Positions 11,583 to 24,102 of a stretch of 64,000 nucleotides of DNA are shown piece by piece (the stretch's first letter is position 1; the number at the start of each line of letters is the position of its first letter). A program made the position numbers and the translations under genes. The notes under the pieces are model-generated. The model made no database searches. It was not told the origin of the DNA and saw nothing but the letters and a program-made list of their open reading frames with translations. Source of the stretch: Pseudocercospora fijiensis CIRAD86 (lineage: Eukaryota > Ascomycota > Dothideomycetes > Mycosphaerellales > Mycosphaerellaceae). The stretch is taken from NCBI RefSeq assembly GCF_000340215.1, contig NW_006921539.1:2242507-2306506 (forward strand), in the 5' to 3' direction.

Positions 11583-12689
11583 ATAGCTTCTACCTTTTCG
11601 GGATCTACTAATACTCCTCCTCCGTCGGCGTAGATAATAAATCCTAGGTACTTAATCTTTTTCTAGGCGAATTCGCTCTTTTTTATATTAAGGTAAAGGC
11701 CTCCGTCCTAAAGCTTCTTAAGAACGGTCCTTACCTTACGGAAATAGTCTTCCCTCGTCCTACTCGAGTAGATAACTACGTCGTCTATATATACTAACGC
11801 GAAATCGTCTAGATACTCCTATAGGAGAGTGTTAATATACCGTTAAAACGTAGCTAGGGCTCCGGACAAACCGAACGGATATACTAGCTACTCGAACGAG
11901 CCTAGCCTAGTACGGAAGGCCGTTTTATACTCGTATCCTTTTACTATTCTTATCTTATAAAAGGCTAAGACTACGTTAACCTTAGTTAACTATTAGGCCT
12001 CCGTTAGGTTCCTTATAGTATCCGGGATTAGTAGAAGGGGGTATCGGTCTTACTTCGTAAGGGCGTTAAGCGCCCTATAGTTATAGTAGAACCGTAGTCC
12101 TCCTCCGGGTTTCTTAACGAATAGTACGGGCGCCGCCGCTTCGGAGTTCGTAGGTCTTATAAACCCCTTCTTTAAGAGCTCGTTAAGCGACTTTCGTAAG
12201 ACTAAGAGTTCTTATTTCGCTATACTATAGAGCGGGCCCTAAGGGAGTTATAGCTAGGATCCGTTTAGTTTCTTATAGAGTTCTATCGTATAATCGATAC
12301 TAGAACGATAGGGCGCTAACTTATCGGCTTCCCTTTAATAAAATAGCGCAGCTATATTGCGAACCTCTAGAGGCAATTTCTTCTTTAGCTCCTCGATCGT
12401 CGGGTATTTCTTTGTTTTTAGGGCCTTTTAGATATCCTTAGTAATTATCGCGGTAAGTAGGCTTCTTACGGCGTTAATTGTAGCGATATTCCTATTTATA
12501 TCGACCTCGCGGTAGTAGCGCCCTTCTTTAATCTAATACCGAGCCCTTCTATAGTAGTACTATCGTTTCTCGGGCGCGGTCCTAACCTTATTATATATCT
12601 TCTATAGGTTCCCTAGGATAAGGGGGAAAGCTAATCCCGGTACGATATAAGTATATACTATCTATTAGAATCCGTTAATTTCTATCTAG
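11583..12689 (-). pseudogene. G3 gypsy pol: protease end and RT
   Basis: Minus-strand pol of a second gypsy lineage. Readings include VPGLAFPLILGN (protease end), [28 protein letters not shown], a [17 protein letters not shown] motif, [11 protein letters not shown] and the catalytic ALVYIDDVVIYSSRTR near 11,780. It is interrupted at 11,583 by hAT copy 3. On the other side it is split from its gag-PR half (34,573-36,285) by the L2 insertion. Across that insertion the protease frame rejoins exactly: VVAF, then the shared CTAG codons, then IEINGF. Confidence 0.85.
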
Positions 12690-12969
12690 TAAAGGACGGA
12701 AACTAAAACTACTACTACTACTAGCAGTAATAGTATAGGCTACCGAGGGTAATATAACCTATAGCAATATAGGTAGCTATGTTTAGTATAATAGGATAAC
12801 AAGACGGTTGCTTAGGCTAATAACTAGAGCCCTATAACATAGGCATTATAGAAGTGTAATATAAACAATGTGCTATACGAGGTTAGTGCTCTATCTACAA
12901 TATAGAAGGAGGCCTCTTATATAGGCTTAAAACTTAGCCTAGGTGTATAGGGCCGGTTACTAGCTAATA
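12690..12969 (-). repeat. L2 3' LTR (280 bp, intact length)
   Basis: Matches 24,744-24,946 joined to 34,496-34,572; both total 280 bp. On the minus strand it starts TATTAGCTAGTAACCGG (TG changed to TA) and carries a TATA-like box, CCTATATAAGAGGCC (TATAAAAG in the related LTR at 48,714). A CTAG target duplication flanks it (12,686-12,689 and 34,573-34,576). It also shows the empty site AGTGCTCT (12,885-12,892) used by hAT copy 1 in the other LTR. Confidence 0.9.
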
Positions 12970-12985
12970 TCCCTCCCTTTCTTCG
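12970..12985 (-). other. L2 polypurine tract
   Basis: Minus-strand GAAGAAAGGGAGGGA lies immediately upstream of the 3' LTR start, the expected site for plus-strand DNA priming. It supports the LTR boundary and element orientation. Confidence 0.75.
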
Positions 12986-13085
12986 TATCTAACTAGACAC
13001 GCTTCACATTGCGCGCTTAAAACAAACAAACAGTTATATAGGGCACCTTAGGCATCTTAGCTAAGGCTATTTTTTAGAAACTCCG

Positions 13086-13109
13086 TAATAATACCCCTAG
13101 GGTAGCATT
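13086..13109. repeat. GC-rich palindrome, type B
   Basis: TAATAATACCCCTAGGGTAGCATT with the same flank (GTTCCTAG) as the G1 copy at 231-253. It lies between the end of the third L2 frame and the 3' LTR. Confidence 0.65.
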
Positions 13110-13170
13110 GTTCCTAGATTCTATTAATATACAAAAACAACTTCCTAAGCATCTAATCTACTACGCTAAC

Positions 13171-15924
13171 TTACTGCTGCTTTAACGTACCATAATCCTT
13201 ACTAGTAATAACCTTATTAGCTAGTCGATTCTCCTAAACTCCTCCGTAGGTATTAAAGCTATTAGCACTAAAGTACTCTGCCTCGAAGTAAGCTTAATTA
13301 ACGAGGAGGTTAGTAGCCTTGTCTTATGTAGCCTTCTCCTAGTCGCGTAGATAGTCCTTAAGCTCCTCCTTACCGAACTAGAGGATTTGTTTAACTTCGT
13401 TCTAAACAACGTAACTTAACTAAGGAATTCTACCGACTAGGGCATCGGAAATGCAACTAAGGCCTTCGACTAAGATAGCGGCAGGGAAGGCGAACGGTAC
13501 GAAGGTATTAGAACCTAGAAGGGCGGTTAGATTGCGGTACGCCTTAGCAACCTTAGCGACGGTTAAGTTGTTATAGCCCTTAATCTTAGTACTATCGATA
13601 ATACGAGAGTAGCCTAGGTCGATTAATATACGGTCGCTCTCGGGCTTTAGATTACTATATAGAAGGTATAGTATCTAAATAGAGACCTCGTATTCCTTTA
13701 GAGGGTTAAGGATCTACTAAGCTACCTCGCCTTCGTTAGGCTGTCTATCGAATATATAACCGAGGTCGTCGTTAGTAAGGTGCTTGTTAGTAAGCTTACT
13801 AATCTTGTTTAGTAGAACTAGTCTACGGGTATTAAGCTTCTTAACCTAGTTCTCGAAGACCTCTAGTTCGTATATGCCTTCGATAACAGTTAAATAGGCG
13901 GTCTTATCTTTAGATATAAGAGAAACCTTAATGCGTAGATAGCTAGTACCCTTACTAGCTACGAGCTTAACTATATCTTGTCCGAGACGAGAAGTCTCCT
14001 TAGTAGGGCAGTTCTTATAACTGCTATTACCTACCTTAAAGTACTTAGCAGGCTTAGGGACGGAGATAAGCTCGTATACGTAATTAGGTCGAAGGGTAAC
14101 GGCTAAGAGCTATAAGGCGGGATGCTAACGGACGATTTAGTTACTTACTCTATAGGTTTGAAGGGCATTACGGCCTTTCTGCTTAGACTTAGGCAGTTTA
14201 CGTATATGCTAAAAGAACATACGAAACTCTTCCTATATTAGGTCGACGATAAGAGGAAGGTACGCTCTACGAGGCGACTGTATCTAACCGAAGACTCGAG
14301 GGAAGATAGCATTGCTAGTCTAACGAAAGCGGTCGAAGGAAGTGCCTTAGCCGAGAATGCTAGTAATTAACTTGCACCGACGCTTAGTTAGCGTAAGATC
14401 GCGAGTAATAGTACTAGTAGGGTTGAATGCGTAGAGTCCTAGGGAGGTCGGGGCGGCAGTAGGGCGTCTAGGAAACTAGTTAGCATAACTAGTCTTAAGG
14501 CTAGTAAAGGTATCCTAATTAGCGATCTCGCGTTTAATCTTTAATAGGCGACTAATAAGAACACTCGTCTTAGCACTAGCGTAAAGACTATAGACCTTAG
14601 CGGCCTTCTTAACATACTTAGTATATATAGTAAACCGCTCTTTACCTAGCTTGCTAAAGTCGTCGAGCTGTTAATAGATAGATAGGGCGGTAGGAGCTTT
14701 GCCTATCTCGGCTTTAGGAACTATATCGATATTAGTAATAAGGTGCGCAATAGAGTCGCCCTTATAAGAACTATAGATATTCTTAGTTAATAGGATCGGC
14801 GAGAGGCCTCTATCTCTACGCTCGCTAAAGGAGCCTTCGGAGGAGACATCTTCTAGTAGTATATCTAGTATATTAACATCCGAGTTACTATAGTTAGTAC
14901 TATAGTTAGCACTATAGTCGGTACTAGAAGGAGTGCTATACTTCTTAGTAGCCTTGCGGAGGGCCTAGCGAGTATACAATGCCTTCTTGCGCGCTACTTC
15001 GGCCTTAGCGCGCTCGTCTTAAACTTCTTAAGGGACCTTACGGTTATAGGTCGAGCGACGATCTTTAGCCTACATTTCTATAGCGAGCGCAAGACTAGTA
15101 GCTGTATCGGCCTCGGTTTCTAGGCGAAGAGCCTTACGTTTAAGGACATTAACGATAGGAGCCTCTTAACCTTTAACAATAAAGCCTATACTATTAATAC
15201 GACAGCCCTTCTCTTTTAGTAGATCCTTAGTTGTCTATACGTTGAGATCGACCTAGATAATCGCATCGTAGTACTTCTTCTAGTAGGCTATCGTAAAGTC
15301 GTTAAGCGCAAAGGACAAGTTAAGTAACTACTTGCCTACCTTCTTACTAGCGGTAGACATACGATAGATTATAGTATAGGAAAGATACTCGGCGCCTTAA
15401 CGACGGACCTTATACTTATTAACGAACGAAGAGACCTACTTAGTACGCTCTTATCTACCGTAGGCGAAGTTAATAAGGCTCTTAGGAAGACTGCTTAGTC
15501 CTCTCTAATATTCGAAGGCCTAATCGAGGGTCTTAAAGCGCAAACGAATCTAGGTGCCGGCTATCTCGAGGCTATAGACGATAGGAAAGGCTTATTCGAT
15601 ATCTATATCGTTAAGAACCTCGCGCTTAAAGATACGCTTACCGATAGACTAACGCAAGTTGTTTATACCGTACGCAACTAAGATAGTAGCCTTCTTAATG
15701 TTCCTATTAATAACGCGTAGTAGGGTGCGAGCGTTCTAGATCTTCTCTTAAGGGTCTTTAAGGGCGGTAACGATCTAGAAGCAGTGCTCGAGGCTAGTTG
15801 TAGTAGCTAAGGCGCTATCGGATAGGGCTTCGATCGGAACTAGGGCGGCTAGGCTTAGGTTAATAGAGGCAGGTAGGTCGTTACTACTACTAGCGCCTAG
15901 CGGATTCGGGGCGCCGGAAGACAT
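13171..15924 (-). pseudogene. L2 third ORF, 917 codons, unrecognised
   Basis: A single minus-strand frame of about 2.75 kb, from ATG 15,924 (MSSGAPNPLGASSSNDLPAS) to TAA 13,171-13,173. It lies 3' of pol, the position env or accessory genes take in other LTR elements. Interruptions are TAG/TAA only and I saw no frameshift, so it was a real gene before RIP. The protein looks soluble: a Ser/Ala-rich N-terminus, a Lys/Arg-rich stretch (about 15,000-15,150), an Asn/Ser/Tyr-rich low-complexity segment (about 14,880-14,960), and mixed alpha/beta-like sequence after that. I saw no signal peptide or clear membrane segment, which argues against a classical envelope. No family recognised. Confidence 0.65.
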
Positions 15925-16341
15925 AGTCGGCCGAAGCGGAAGTAGGTTATAAACGAGTTTATAAGTGTGTTCGTTACTTAACAATAATAATTAAAGGGTT
16001 TAGATAGAAAGGGGGGGGTAGTTAGGCGGCGGCGAGTTAGTTAGTAATCGAGTAGAAGAAGGAGCTTAGGAAGCTCGCTTTAAATATAGTGCGAAGGTAA
16101 CGTAGTCCGTGTGTTCCGCGCTAGTAAAGCAAACGGATAACGGCTGTATATAAAAGTGAAGCTATATACGAGACTTCTTTATTATTAGGATAGGCTAAAG
16201 TTTAACAATCTATCTAGCTAATTGCTAGTAGCGATTACGCGCCTTTGTTAACCTTTAGCTATCGTAGATTCTCGCGCACTCGAAATATAACTAGTCAGTT
16301 CGAGTCCTTAGTAGAAATCTATAGTAGTAAAGCTAGCGGGA

Positions 16342-16369
16342 CTAATAATATCCCCGGGGTAGTATTAGC
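16342..16369. repeat. GC-rich palindrome, type C
   Basis: CTAATAATATCCCC/GGGGTAGTATTAG, a near-perfect hairpin-forming palindrome about 420 bp upstream of the third L2 frame. Confidence 0.75.
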
Positions 16370-16787
16370 TTTTCCCTAGAGATGCTCGGTAACGAGGAGC
16401 AAGTCGCCTAGGCCTAGCGCAGCTAATTCGTTAGTGCATTAGCCTATAGCACTACCGTTGTAGATATAGCATTATCTTTTATACTAGCAAGTACGTAAAG
16501 GTAGTTTGTACGTTTACCTTCTTCCTTCTTCCTTCTTCTAAACGCTAAGCTTAATAGCCTAAGGCCCCTATTCTTAGAGGCTATCGGCCTAGGTTGCTAT
16601 ATCTATCTAAGAGCTAGGAAGGGAGAGGGATCCTCCCTTTCTTAGTGTCCTACGTAACTAGTGCTAATTATAGTAGGAACATCCTCTAGTAGAGTACCTT
16701 ATTATCGTTGTTACTTAAGGGTAGTCGCTAGAGTCTAGGAACCTAGAGGGAAGTAGTCCTAGAAGGGGTAGAGGGTTAGGTTCGGCT
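16370..16787 (-). other. L2 spacer between pol and third ORF
   Basis: Non-coding stretch bounded by two palindromes. It holds a short pyrimidine repeat (CTTCCTTCTTC, 16,519-16,540). No domain or promoter was recognised. Confidence 0.4.
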
Positions 16788-16826
16788 ATTTTCCTAATAC
16801 TACCCCCGGGGTATTATTAGGAAAAT
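16788..16826. repeat. GC-rich palindrome, type D (39 bp)
   Basis: The longest of the set: arms ATTTTCCTAATACTACCCC and GGGGTATTATTAGGAAAAT, with one mismatch. It lies about 235 bp past the pol stop. Confidence 0.8.
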
Positions 16827-17059
16827 ACGCCTCGTACAGTTCTATCTAAGGAAATAAGAGCAAAGGAATAAAGTTATAGCAATATCTCGAAGGCTAAAGA
16901 GCAAAACAATAGACAAAGTAAAAGCAAAAGAGAGCAATAACTATAAGCATTAATACCGTAGGAATAAGCAGTAAGGACTGAAGCTACAGGGCGGCACTGC
17001 ATTAACAGCGCGGAGAAGGTAAGGAAAGTAATATAGTAGAGGTAGAGAAAGACAAGCAA

Positions 17060-20000
17060 TTATTTAGTCTCGGGATCTAGCTATAATTCTAGGCGGTCTT
17101 CGTCGCTAGACTAGTCGAGCTCCTCCTCGGAGTTAGAGTTAGATAGCTAGAAGTCTAGTTTACTATCGGAATTAATATCGGAAATACTCTACGCGTAATT
17201 AATACGTATATAACCCTCCCTTTGTTTATAAGTTATTCCTAATAGCTTACTAAGACGTATCTAGGGATACGTATAGTTTTTAGGTAGAACAGGATCTATA
17301 ATCGCGGTAGGATCCTCCTCTCGATAGGTATCTAAGGTCGGTAGAGGGTCCGTAGAGGTATTAACTTCCTTCTCGGTCGGGGGAGGATAGGTAGGCTCTC
17401 TTAATTCGACGATCTTCTTTAGGTTAGCCCGGGGGTGCGAGTGCTTTAAGGTAGCACTATCAAGTTCCTAAAGTCGGTAAGTAGAACTATCGTAAAGGAC
17501 CTCCTACACTCTATAAGGCCCTTTCTATTTAAAGGCTAGCTTATAGGAGTAGCTATATTCTAACTCGGACCGGTATAGGAGAACTATATCGCTAACCTTT
17601 AGAGGCTCCTAATTAATAGCATTATAGTCATTAAAATACTACTTAGCCTCTTTACGAAGGCGCCGTTGTCGAGCAAGACCCTCTTAAGAAGTCGCAGTTA
17701 TATCCTTAAGAGCCTTAGCCCGTAGGGTAAGAAGATCTGCCCTAGTACGAACAGACCCTTAATCGTAAACGCTATGCGTGCGATAGGACAACTTAATAGG
17801 AAGAACGGCGTCCCTCCTAATTATAAGCTCTGCTAGCGTAAGTCTAGTCGTATCGACAATAGTAGTTCGATCTGCCTAGAGAAGGGCTAGAACGCGGGTA
17901 GAGATAGGAACGGACCTGTCCCCTCTATTAGTTATCTTAGATAGGGCATTAATTAAAGACCGATAGCTACGCTTAATAATAGTATTCGACTAGGGATAGT
18001 ACGGGGAGATGCGAACGTTTTTCGCCCTATACGAAACAAGTAGCGCTTAAACTTCTTTAGCTATATTGTTCGTAGCGTTGTCTAAGATAATCTCGTAAGG
18101 TGTTCCCTAGCGGCAAAACAGATCTTTAAATAGGAAGGTAGCTATATTACGAGCATTAATAGCGCCGTAGCCCTTATAGAAATAATAGGCCTCCGGCTAT
18201 CGAGAAAGACCCTCTCGAATAATATATAAGCTATTGTTGCGACTAAGATAGACCCTATCGCTATACTATCGCTCTCCGACTAATTAGGTAGCAGGAATAC
18301 GTAGCTCTCCTAGACGTCGGTAGCTATTCCTAAAATTGCACTTAGGACAGCTCTTATAGTAGCGAGAGACATTAGCCTATACGCCGTCCTACTAGTAGCG
18401 CCGACGAAGGACATCGAAGGTACCCTCTACTACCCGGTAGCCGAGCTTATCGTAAACGGAACGAAGGATCTCTTATCGGGCTACTAGGTCGTTAATAATA
18501 CGCTAGAGAGGTGCATTAACTATCGCTTATCGCTAAAGGATTCGATCTTGAACTAGGAATCGTCGAGAATAGCGAATAACCCGATAGTATTAACTCTTTA
18601 ATAGGCTAGGCGCTTTCTTCGTATAGGTTAGGAAGTAGGCGATATAATAGGAGTCGTCGGAGTAGACCCTATTAAGGATATTATCCCTCTCTAGTTTATC
18701 CGCCTTAGCTTTAGCCTAGTCGTTATCGTTAGTAGTAGGGTTCTCGTCGGGCTAGTTACTACGTTAGTCGCTAGGTTAGTCGCTAGGCTAGTCGTCGGCA
18801 GCAGGCCTAGTAATCGCTAGTATAGCATTAATATAGAAGGTAGCGAAGAAGGTACGATTAATTACCGTATCGATATCCTCTTCTTCTATTATCTCGGCGA
18901 TGTCCTCTTCTATAGCGGGCCTTCTAGAAAGGCTATCCGGTCTAGTATACTTCTTACTAGGAACGTAGAAGACGTCGAAATTAAACAAATAGATCTAGGT
19001 AACCTACCGAGCTATCGTAGAGTTTAGCAGGTCGGAGGCTGTACGGTTAAGTTAATAGACTAGCGTCTAAGCATCGATTTCTAAGCGAAAGAACACACTA
19101 AAGAGCTATAGCCGGAACTTCTTTAGAGCCTTATAGACTCTAAGGCATTCTCGCTTGCTAGTATCGTACCGGGCCTCGATCGGTTTCTATAGCCCTAAGT
19201 CGTACCGGATAGGGTGTCGTAAAGATAGTTCTTTACGATTATACTGCATTAGTATCTCGCTATAGCCTTTCCCGCTCGAGTTAATAGCAACAATTATTAA
19301 ACCCGTACCCTCTAAGTAGTTAATAGATGTTAGTATAGGTGCGCTAACGAGTGCCTTAGTTACCGTGTCCTTAGCCGCTTAGTAAACGGAGGTCTATTCG
19401 AATTTAGCACCCTTCTTAAGTAAGGCGTATAAGGGCTTGTATACTAATATAAAGTTCTCGACCTAGATACGGAAGTAGGAGACTACTCTAAGCTAGGTTC
19501 GGATATCCTTCTAATAGGTAGGATCCGGCTAGGATACTATCTTTAGGACCCGTGTATTATTAGGATAGCGGCCGTTCTTATTAGTTACAAACCCGACGAT
19601 GTTTATTCGTTTATATAGGAGCTAAAGCTTCTCCCTATACACCGTTAGGTTAGCTCGCTCTAGGTCGCAAAGGATACTATCGAGGTTTTAGATATATTCG
19701 AGAAAGAACCTGCGGATACTAGGCTCTACTTCTTTATTATCGTACCTAGTTTTAGGGCTCTTAATGCCGATGTCGTCGAGGAAAGGCATCGCTATATAGG
19801 AGATATAGGCCGCGAGGACTTGGTTTATAATGCGAACGAACTAGGCTACGGAGTTAGTTACCCCTTAGGGAAGGGTAGTTTGTCTATATAGCCTAAGAGG
19901 TGTCTCGAAACTAGTAAGGTCCCGGCTATTAGGATAGAGAGGGATCTAGTCGTAGCCCGAGAAAACATTAACTAGTAAGGCTACAATATAGTTAGCAAAA

Positions 20001-20790
20001 GCTTCCGAGAACCTATTAGTCTCCGGAGGGAGATTAGCATCTCTAATCGTAACTGCGTTAAACTTTTATATAGCGTTAATTAGACGGTACTTCTTTAGTT
20101 CCCTAGGAGCTGTTTTCTTTTAAACTAGGAAGTATAGATTACGATACGAGGTATAGGAAGGCTTAAGTATGCCGGCCTTTACGCGCTGCCGTATTATATC
20201 CTCGACTATACCTCGTAGGCTTAGGTTTAGCTTAAAACCTAAGTAGGCCTAAGGCTTATATTCGATCGTTCGGATCTTCTACGGAGGGGCAACCTCCGGG
20301 TTAATTCTGCCTAGGTAAGTGAAGTTATATACTAATATAGCTTCGCGATTGTATAGAAGCTTATATAGTAGGTTAAGCTTAAGATCCGAAAGCTCTATAC
20401 TAGGTTTGATCTTCGTAAGCCTTTCCGGTATTAGCCTTAAACCCCTAGGAATAGTAGAGAACTTTTTAGTAATATATCTCTAGTCGTACGGACTATCCCT
20501 AGGTAGTAATATTGCTTCCTAATTAAGACACTTCTATCGCTAGTTAGGATTCCCGCTAGGATTAGACCTATCGGTAATATATATGCTGCCCTTTACGGGC
20601 TTAATCTTGTTAGCTACCCTCTTATATAGGGTATATACGCTAATCGATTGTCGAACCCGAGCTCGCTCTCTTTGTCGCTAGGCTTAGAGATTAGCGCAAT
20701 AAAACAGCGTATAAACTTCTTTAGAAGTTTCCTTAAGTCGATAGGTATATAGCTAGTAGTCCTAATTTATAACGCCGGCGAAAACGTTAG
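17060..20790 (-). pseudogene. L2 pol: RT, RNase H, integrase
   Basis: Minus-strand polyprotein of the fungal gypsy lineage whose RT active site reads PFLDDIG rather than YVDD (near 19,775). RT continues with KSPKTRYDNKEVEPSIRRFF. RNase H (about 19,000-19,330) has LIIVAINSSGKGYSEILMQY, YDTSKRECLRVYKALKKFRL and DAQTLVYQLNRTASDLL, ending FDVFYVPSKKYTRPDSLSRR (the open stretch 18,788-18,988). The integrase zinc-binding part (about 18,300-18,480) keeps SCPKCNF while its His residues are lost. The C-terminus is acidic and ends at TAA 17,060-17,062. The protease was not located. The start is approximate, just below palindrome E. Confidence 0.8.
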
Positions 20791-20795
20791 ATTCG

Positions 20796-20820
20796 TAATA
20801 ACACCCCCGGGGTAGTATTA
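20796..20820. repeat. GC-rich palindrome, type E
   Basis: TAATAACACCCCCGGGGTAG plus TATTA, lying between the gag and pol frames of L2. Confidence 0.7.
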
Positions 20821-20829
20821 GACTCGCGC

Positions 20830-23800
20830 TCTAATTAGTTAGTTCGGATAGACCCGTATCTAGTAGTAATACCTCCGGCGACGACGTATAAGATAGCATT
20901 ATTACCTTAACTCGTATAGCAGGTATAGGTAGTCGTTGTGTTATACTCGCTATCGCTTCGAGCACTCGTCTTCTTAGTATAGAACCTAGAGACTTGCCTT
21001 AGCGTACGGAGCGGCGCACTTCTAGAAATAACCTATTTAAGCTATACTAACTTATAGCGCAGATTGCCGGTCTTACAACCGCGCTATAGCGTTTCCCGAA
21101 GACCGTTTAGAAGTAGTAAGGATATCCTCGTAGGACTTGTAGCTAGTATTACCGATATAACTAGTAAATACGACTCGGTTGCCCTTCTAGTTAGCGATAG
21201 TTCCCTCCTAGGAGCTATCGTCGCAATTGCGCTAGATACTACGAGTTATGCGAGACTATAGTCGATCTAGAATAATTAGCGTATTTAGGTCGGCGGCAAT
21301 CTAGAAGGTAAAGGAAAAGCATATACCGAAGGCGTCTACTATAACATTATAGTAGGCACCTACTAGCGCAACCTCCCTATTTACTCCCTATATACCGAGG
21401 GAAATGTCTCTGTTTATTAGCAGCCTAAGTTGTTTAGCCTAACGCTTACTTATAATAAGTAACTCCAAACTATTATTAAGCATTGCTAGCATCTATTAAC
21501 TATAGCTCCCGATAGTAACTTAAATGTAGATAGTAGGAACGATAGCGAAGGAACAGGTAACTGCGGAAAGGTTTATATTATTAGGGATAGAATAAAGTTC
21601 CTTAGGTCGAGGAGGTCCTACTCGACCGATTTGTTAGCTAGTAAACCGGACAGCCTTAATAGAGACTAAAACTAGAGTAGGGTCGGGATTATTACTATCC
21701 CCTCGGCCTATCTCTTTAACTCCCTCTTCGTTAGCATTATCGATAGTCTCTTAGTTCTCGTAGGTTACCGATTCGCCTTCTACTAACTCTTAGGCATCTG
21801 AAAATTTAGGAAGGAACTATAGGGAAGAGACGTCGATATAGTCTTCTCGTCCCTGTTTCCTTCGGAGGGCAGCGAGGTCTTTTATAAAGGTAGTATCGTT
21901 AGGGATTCGGCTCTAGAACAGGTTAGTAGGCAAACCGTATACTAGCAGTTCTCCTATAGATATATTAGACTTGAGGTCTAGGAACTATAAAGCCTAGAAG
22001 AGAGCGTTTACCTTTGTATCTAAGGAGTTAGCTAGGCTAGTACTATACTTTTTTATATACCTATTAAAGCGAAAGCTCTTTAGATCGGATAACTTTCGCT
22101 TATAGGCCGGTAGGTTAGCTAGACCTAGGGTACTACTAATGTCGGTAGCAATATCCTTTATATCGACCTCTAGAGTCTCTAGGACGACTAGGCTTTCTAT
22201 AGGTAGGGTACTAGGTGCGGTACTAGGTACGGTGCTAGATCGGGTAGCACGGTCTGTAGCTATCTAGAGAGTCTTAGTTTTAGCGGTTAACTCTCGTTAT
22301 TGTTTAGCCTTATCGGCCGCCTTATTCTTTAGTACCCTAGTAGGGGCTACCGTACTAGGGCGAGTAGGGTTCTACGGGCTCTTACCCTTGTTTTAGGACT
22401 AGGTTTAGGACCTTGTAGTAGCGTAGACATCTACACTGTTCTTAGTAACCGCGTAAACATTAGTAACCGCGTCCGGGTCCTAAGAAACAAAGTTGACCTT
22501 AATAGGCTTAGTAGTACTATTACTGCTCCGCTCTTTAACCTGTTTTGCCCTAACCTTCTAAGTTTCTCGTTTAGCAATAGCGGCGAGGGTACTATTCCTA
22601 GTATCCTTAAACTCGATCTTGCCGCTATACTTCTTTTCTAGAAGGGTCTTTAGCTAAGGCAGCTTCGGGGCTCTCCGATCCTATTCGAAATCAATCTTAT
22701 CGCCGGTGTCTATATAGTAGAATCGGCTATTTACTTATATAATAAGCTTCCTTTTAAGAAGCTCTTTCTAGATAGAGTAGGACGATTAGATATATTTAAA
22801 CCCGCTATATATCTAGCACTTGCTATCTAAATTAGAATAGATCTTCCGTATAGCATAGACATCTACTAAAGGGGCTTTAGGGTAGTTAGGATCTAAAACC
22901 TAGTAGACTAGTAGTATATCGCCTAGTATAGTAGTATTAATAACCTCCCTAACTCGCTATAATACTTTCGCATTTAGGTTTAGTAAGGCTAGGGATTTAG
23001 CCAAGTCTGCGATATCCTAAGAGTACTTAGTAATAGTAGGAGTTACGGTCTTAGGACTACTTTACGATTTAGGTAGGAACTTAAGTCCCTTGCTTCCTAA
23101 GGCTTCTTTCCTAACCTACGCTAGGTTATTCCGGTCTTCGCTGTAGATAAACTTCCTCGCATCGGCTATACTATTAATATCGGCCTTAATATATACTAGG
23201 ACCTCTTTGTATTTCCTAAAGCTCTTAGGATCGGCCTCGCTAAGCTTATAGCGACGGAAGACACGCTAAGCTATAGGCTACGGCAATCCCTAGAAGAGCA
23301 GCCTCGTTCTCTAAGAGTTTTCGAGGTTACTCTACTCGATGCCGTCCGCTAACTCGATAAATTCGCGGACATACCCCTTTAGGTCGTTATCCTTAGTGCG
23401 CCTTACTAAGTAGAGGGTCTCGAGCTACGCGCGACTGCCTTTAATACGACGGCTATCGCGCTCCCGATACTCCCTTAGAAAGGCTAACTTAAAGACCTCC
23501 TAGTTAGTATTAGACTTGTTGTCCTTTTCTAGGTAGCTAACTAGGGTTCTAAGGGTTCGGTAAAGCTTAGTGCTAGTAGTCCTCGTAAGGGACCGGATCT
23601 TGTACTAGTCGGACTCTCTATCGAGCTCGTACTTAATTAGGCCTTCCTTAAAACGCTCTATATATACTATAGCGTTCTACCCTTCGAATAAGGGGTTTGT
23701 AGTACTCTCTAGTTCTAGCGGGCGACGCTTGTTTTAACGGAGAAGTTTAGTTTGCTTCTCTATTATCTTTATAATAACATTATAGAGCGCCTCTAGCGTA

Positions 23801-23979
23801 GAGGGCGTAGGAGGCTTACTTATATTAACTAGTCGCCGCCTGATTTCTTCGTTAATAGGATTAGGGGCGTTTTCGGATTCCGAAGATTCTACTAATTCGT
23901 AATGCTTGTTTTCGCTAGAGCTAGAGCTTATTCGATTATTAGTAAAATTGTTAAAATGAAATGCTATATAAAGTCGCAA
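20830..23979 (-). pseudogene. L2 gag
   Basis: Minus-strand frame starting near 23,979, where 81 codons are still open (a Ser/Glu-rich N-terminus, then KPPTPSTLEALYNVIIKII). The capsid-like body continues, for example RRYKLSEADPKSFRKYKEVL near 23,200. It can be followed with RIP-type stops to about 21,700; below that the frame is unclear. A clear CCHC knuckle was not found. The 3' limit is set by palindrome E, not by a confirmed stop. Confidence 0.6.
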
Positions 23980-24071
23980 TAAAATGCTATATAAACGTGT
24001 TTTTAGTGTCTTTGGTTTATTTGGTTTGTTGTAGTATTGCTACGCGAGAGAATAGTGTATTAGGCTGTTTC

Positions 24072-24102
24072 TCCTAGTATTACCCCCGGGGTAGTATTAG
24101 GA
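24072..24102. repeat. GC-rich palindrome, type F
   Basis: TCCTAGTATTACCCCC / GGGGTAGTATTAGGA, about 95 bp upstream of the L2 gag start. Confidence 0.75.

Noticed and set aside
13171..15924. Envelope gene of an endogenous retrovirus in L2
   Set aside because: No signal peptide, fusion peptide or transmembrane anchor seen; only the position resembles env.
16342..16826. Palindromes C and D as the ends of a 485-bp inserted element or solo LTR
   Set aside because: No target duplication, and the same palindrome occurs singly at the other ORF borders.
21064..21261. 65-codon plus-strand frame
   Set aside because: Lies antisense within the L2 gag/spacer region; no homology and no copy elsewhere.
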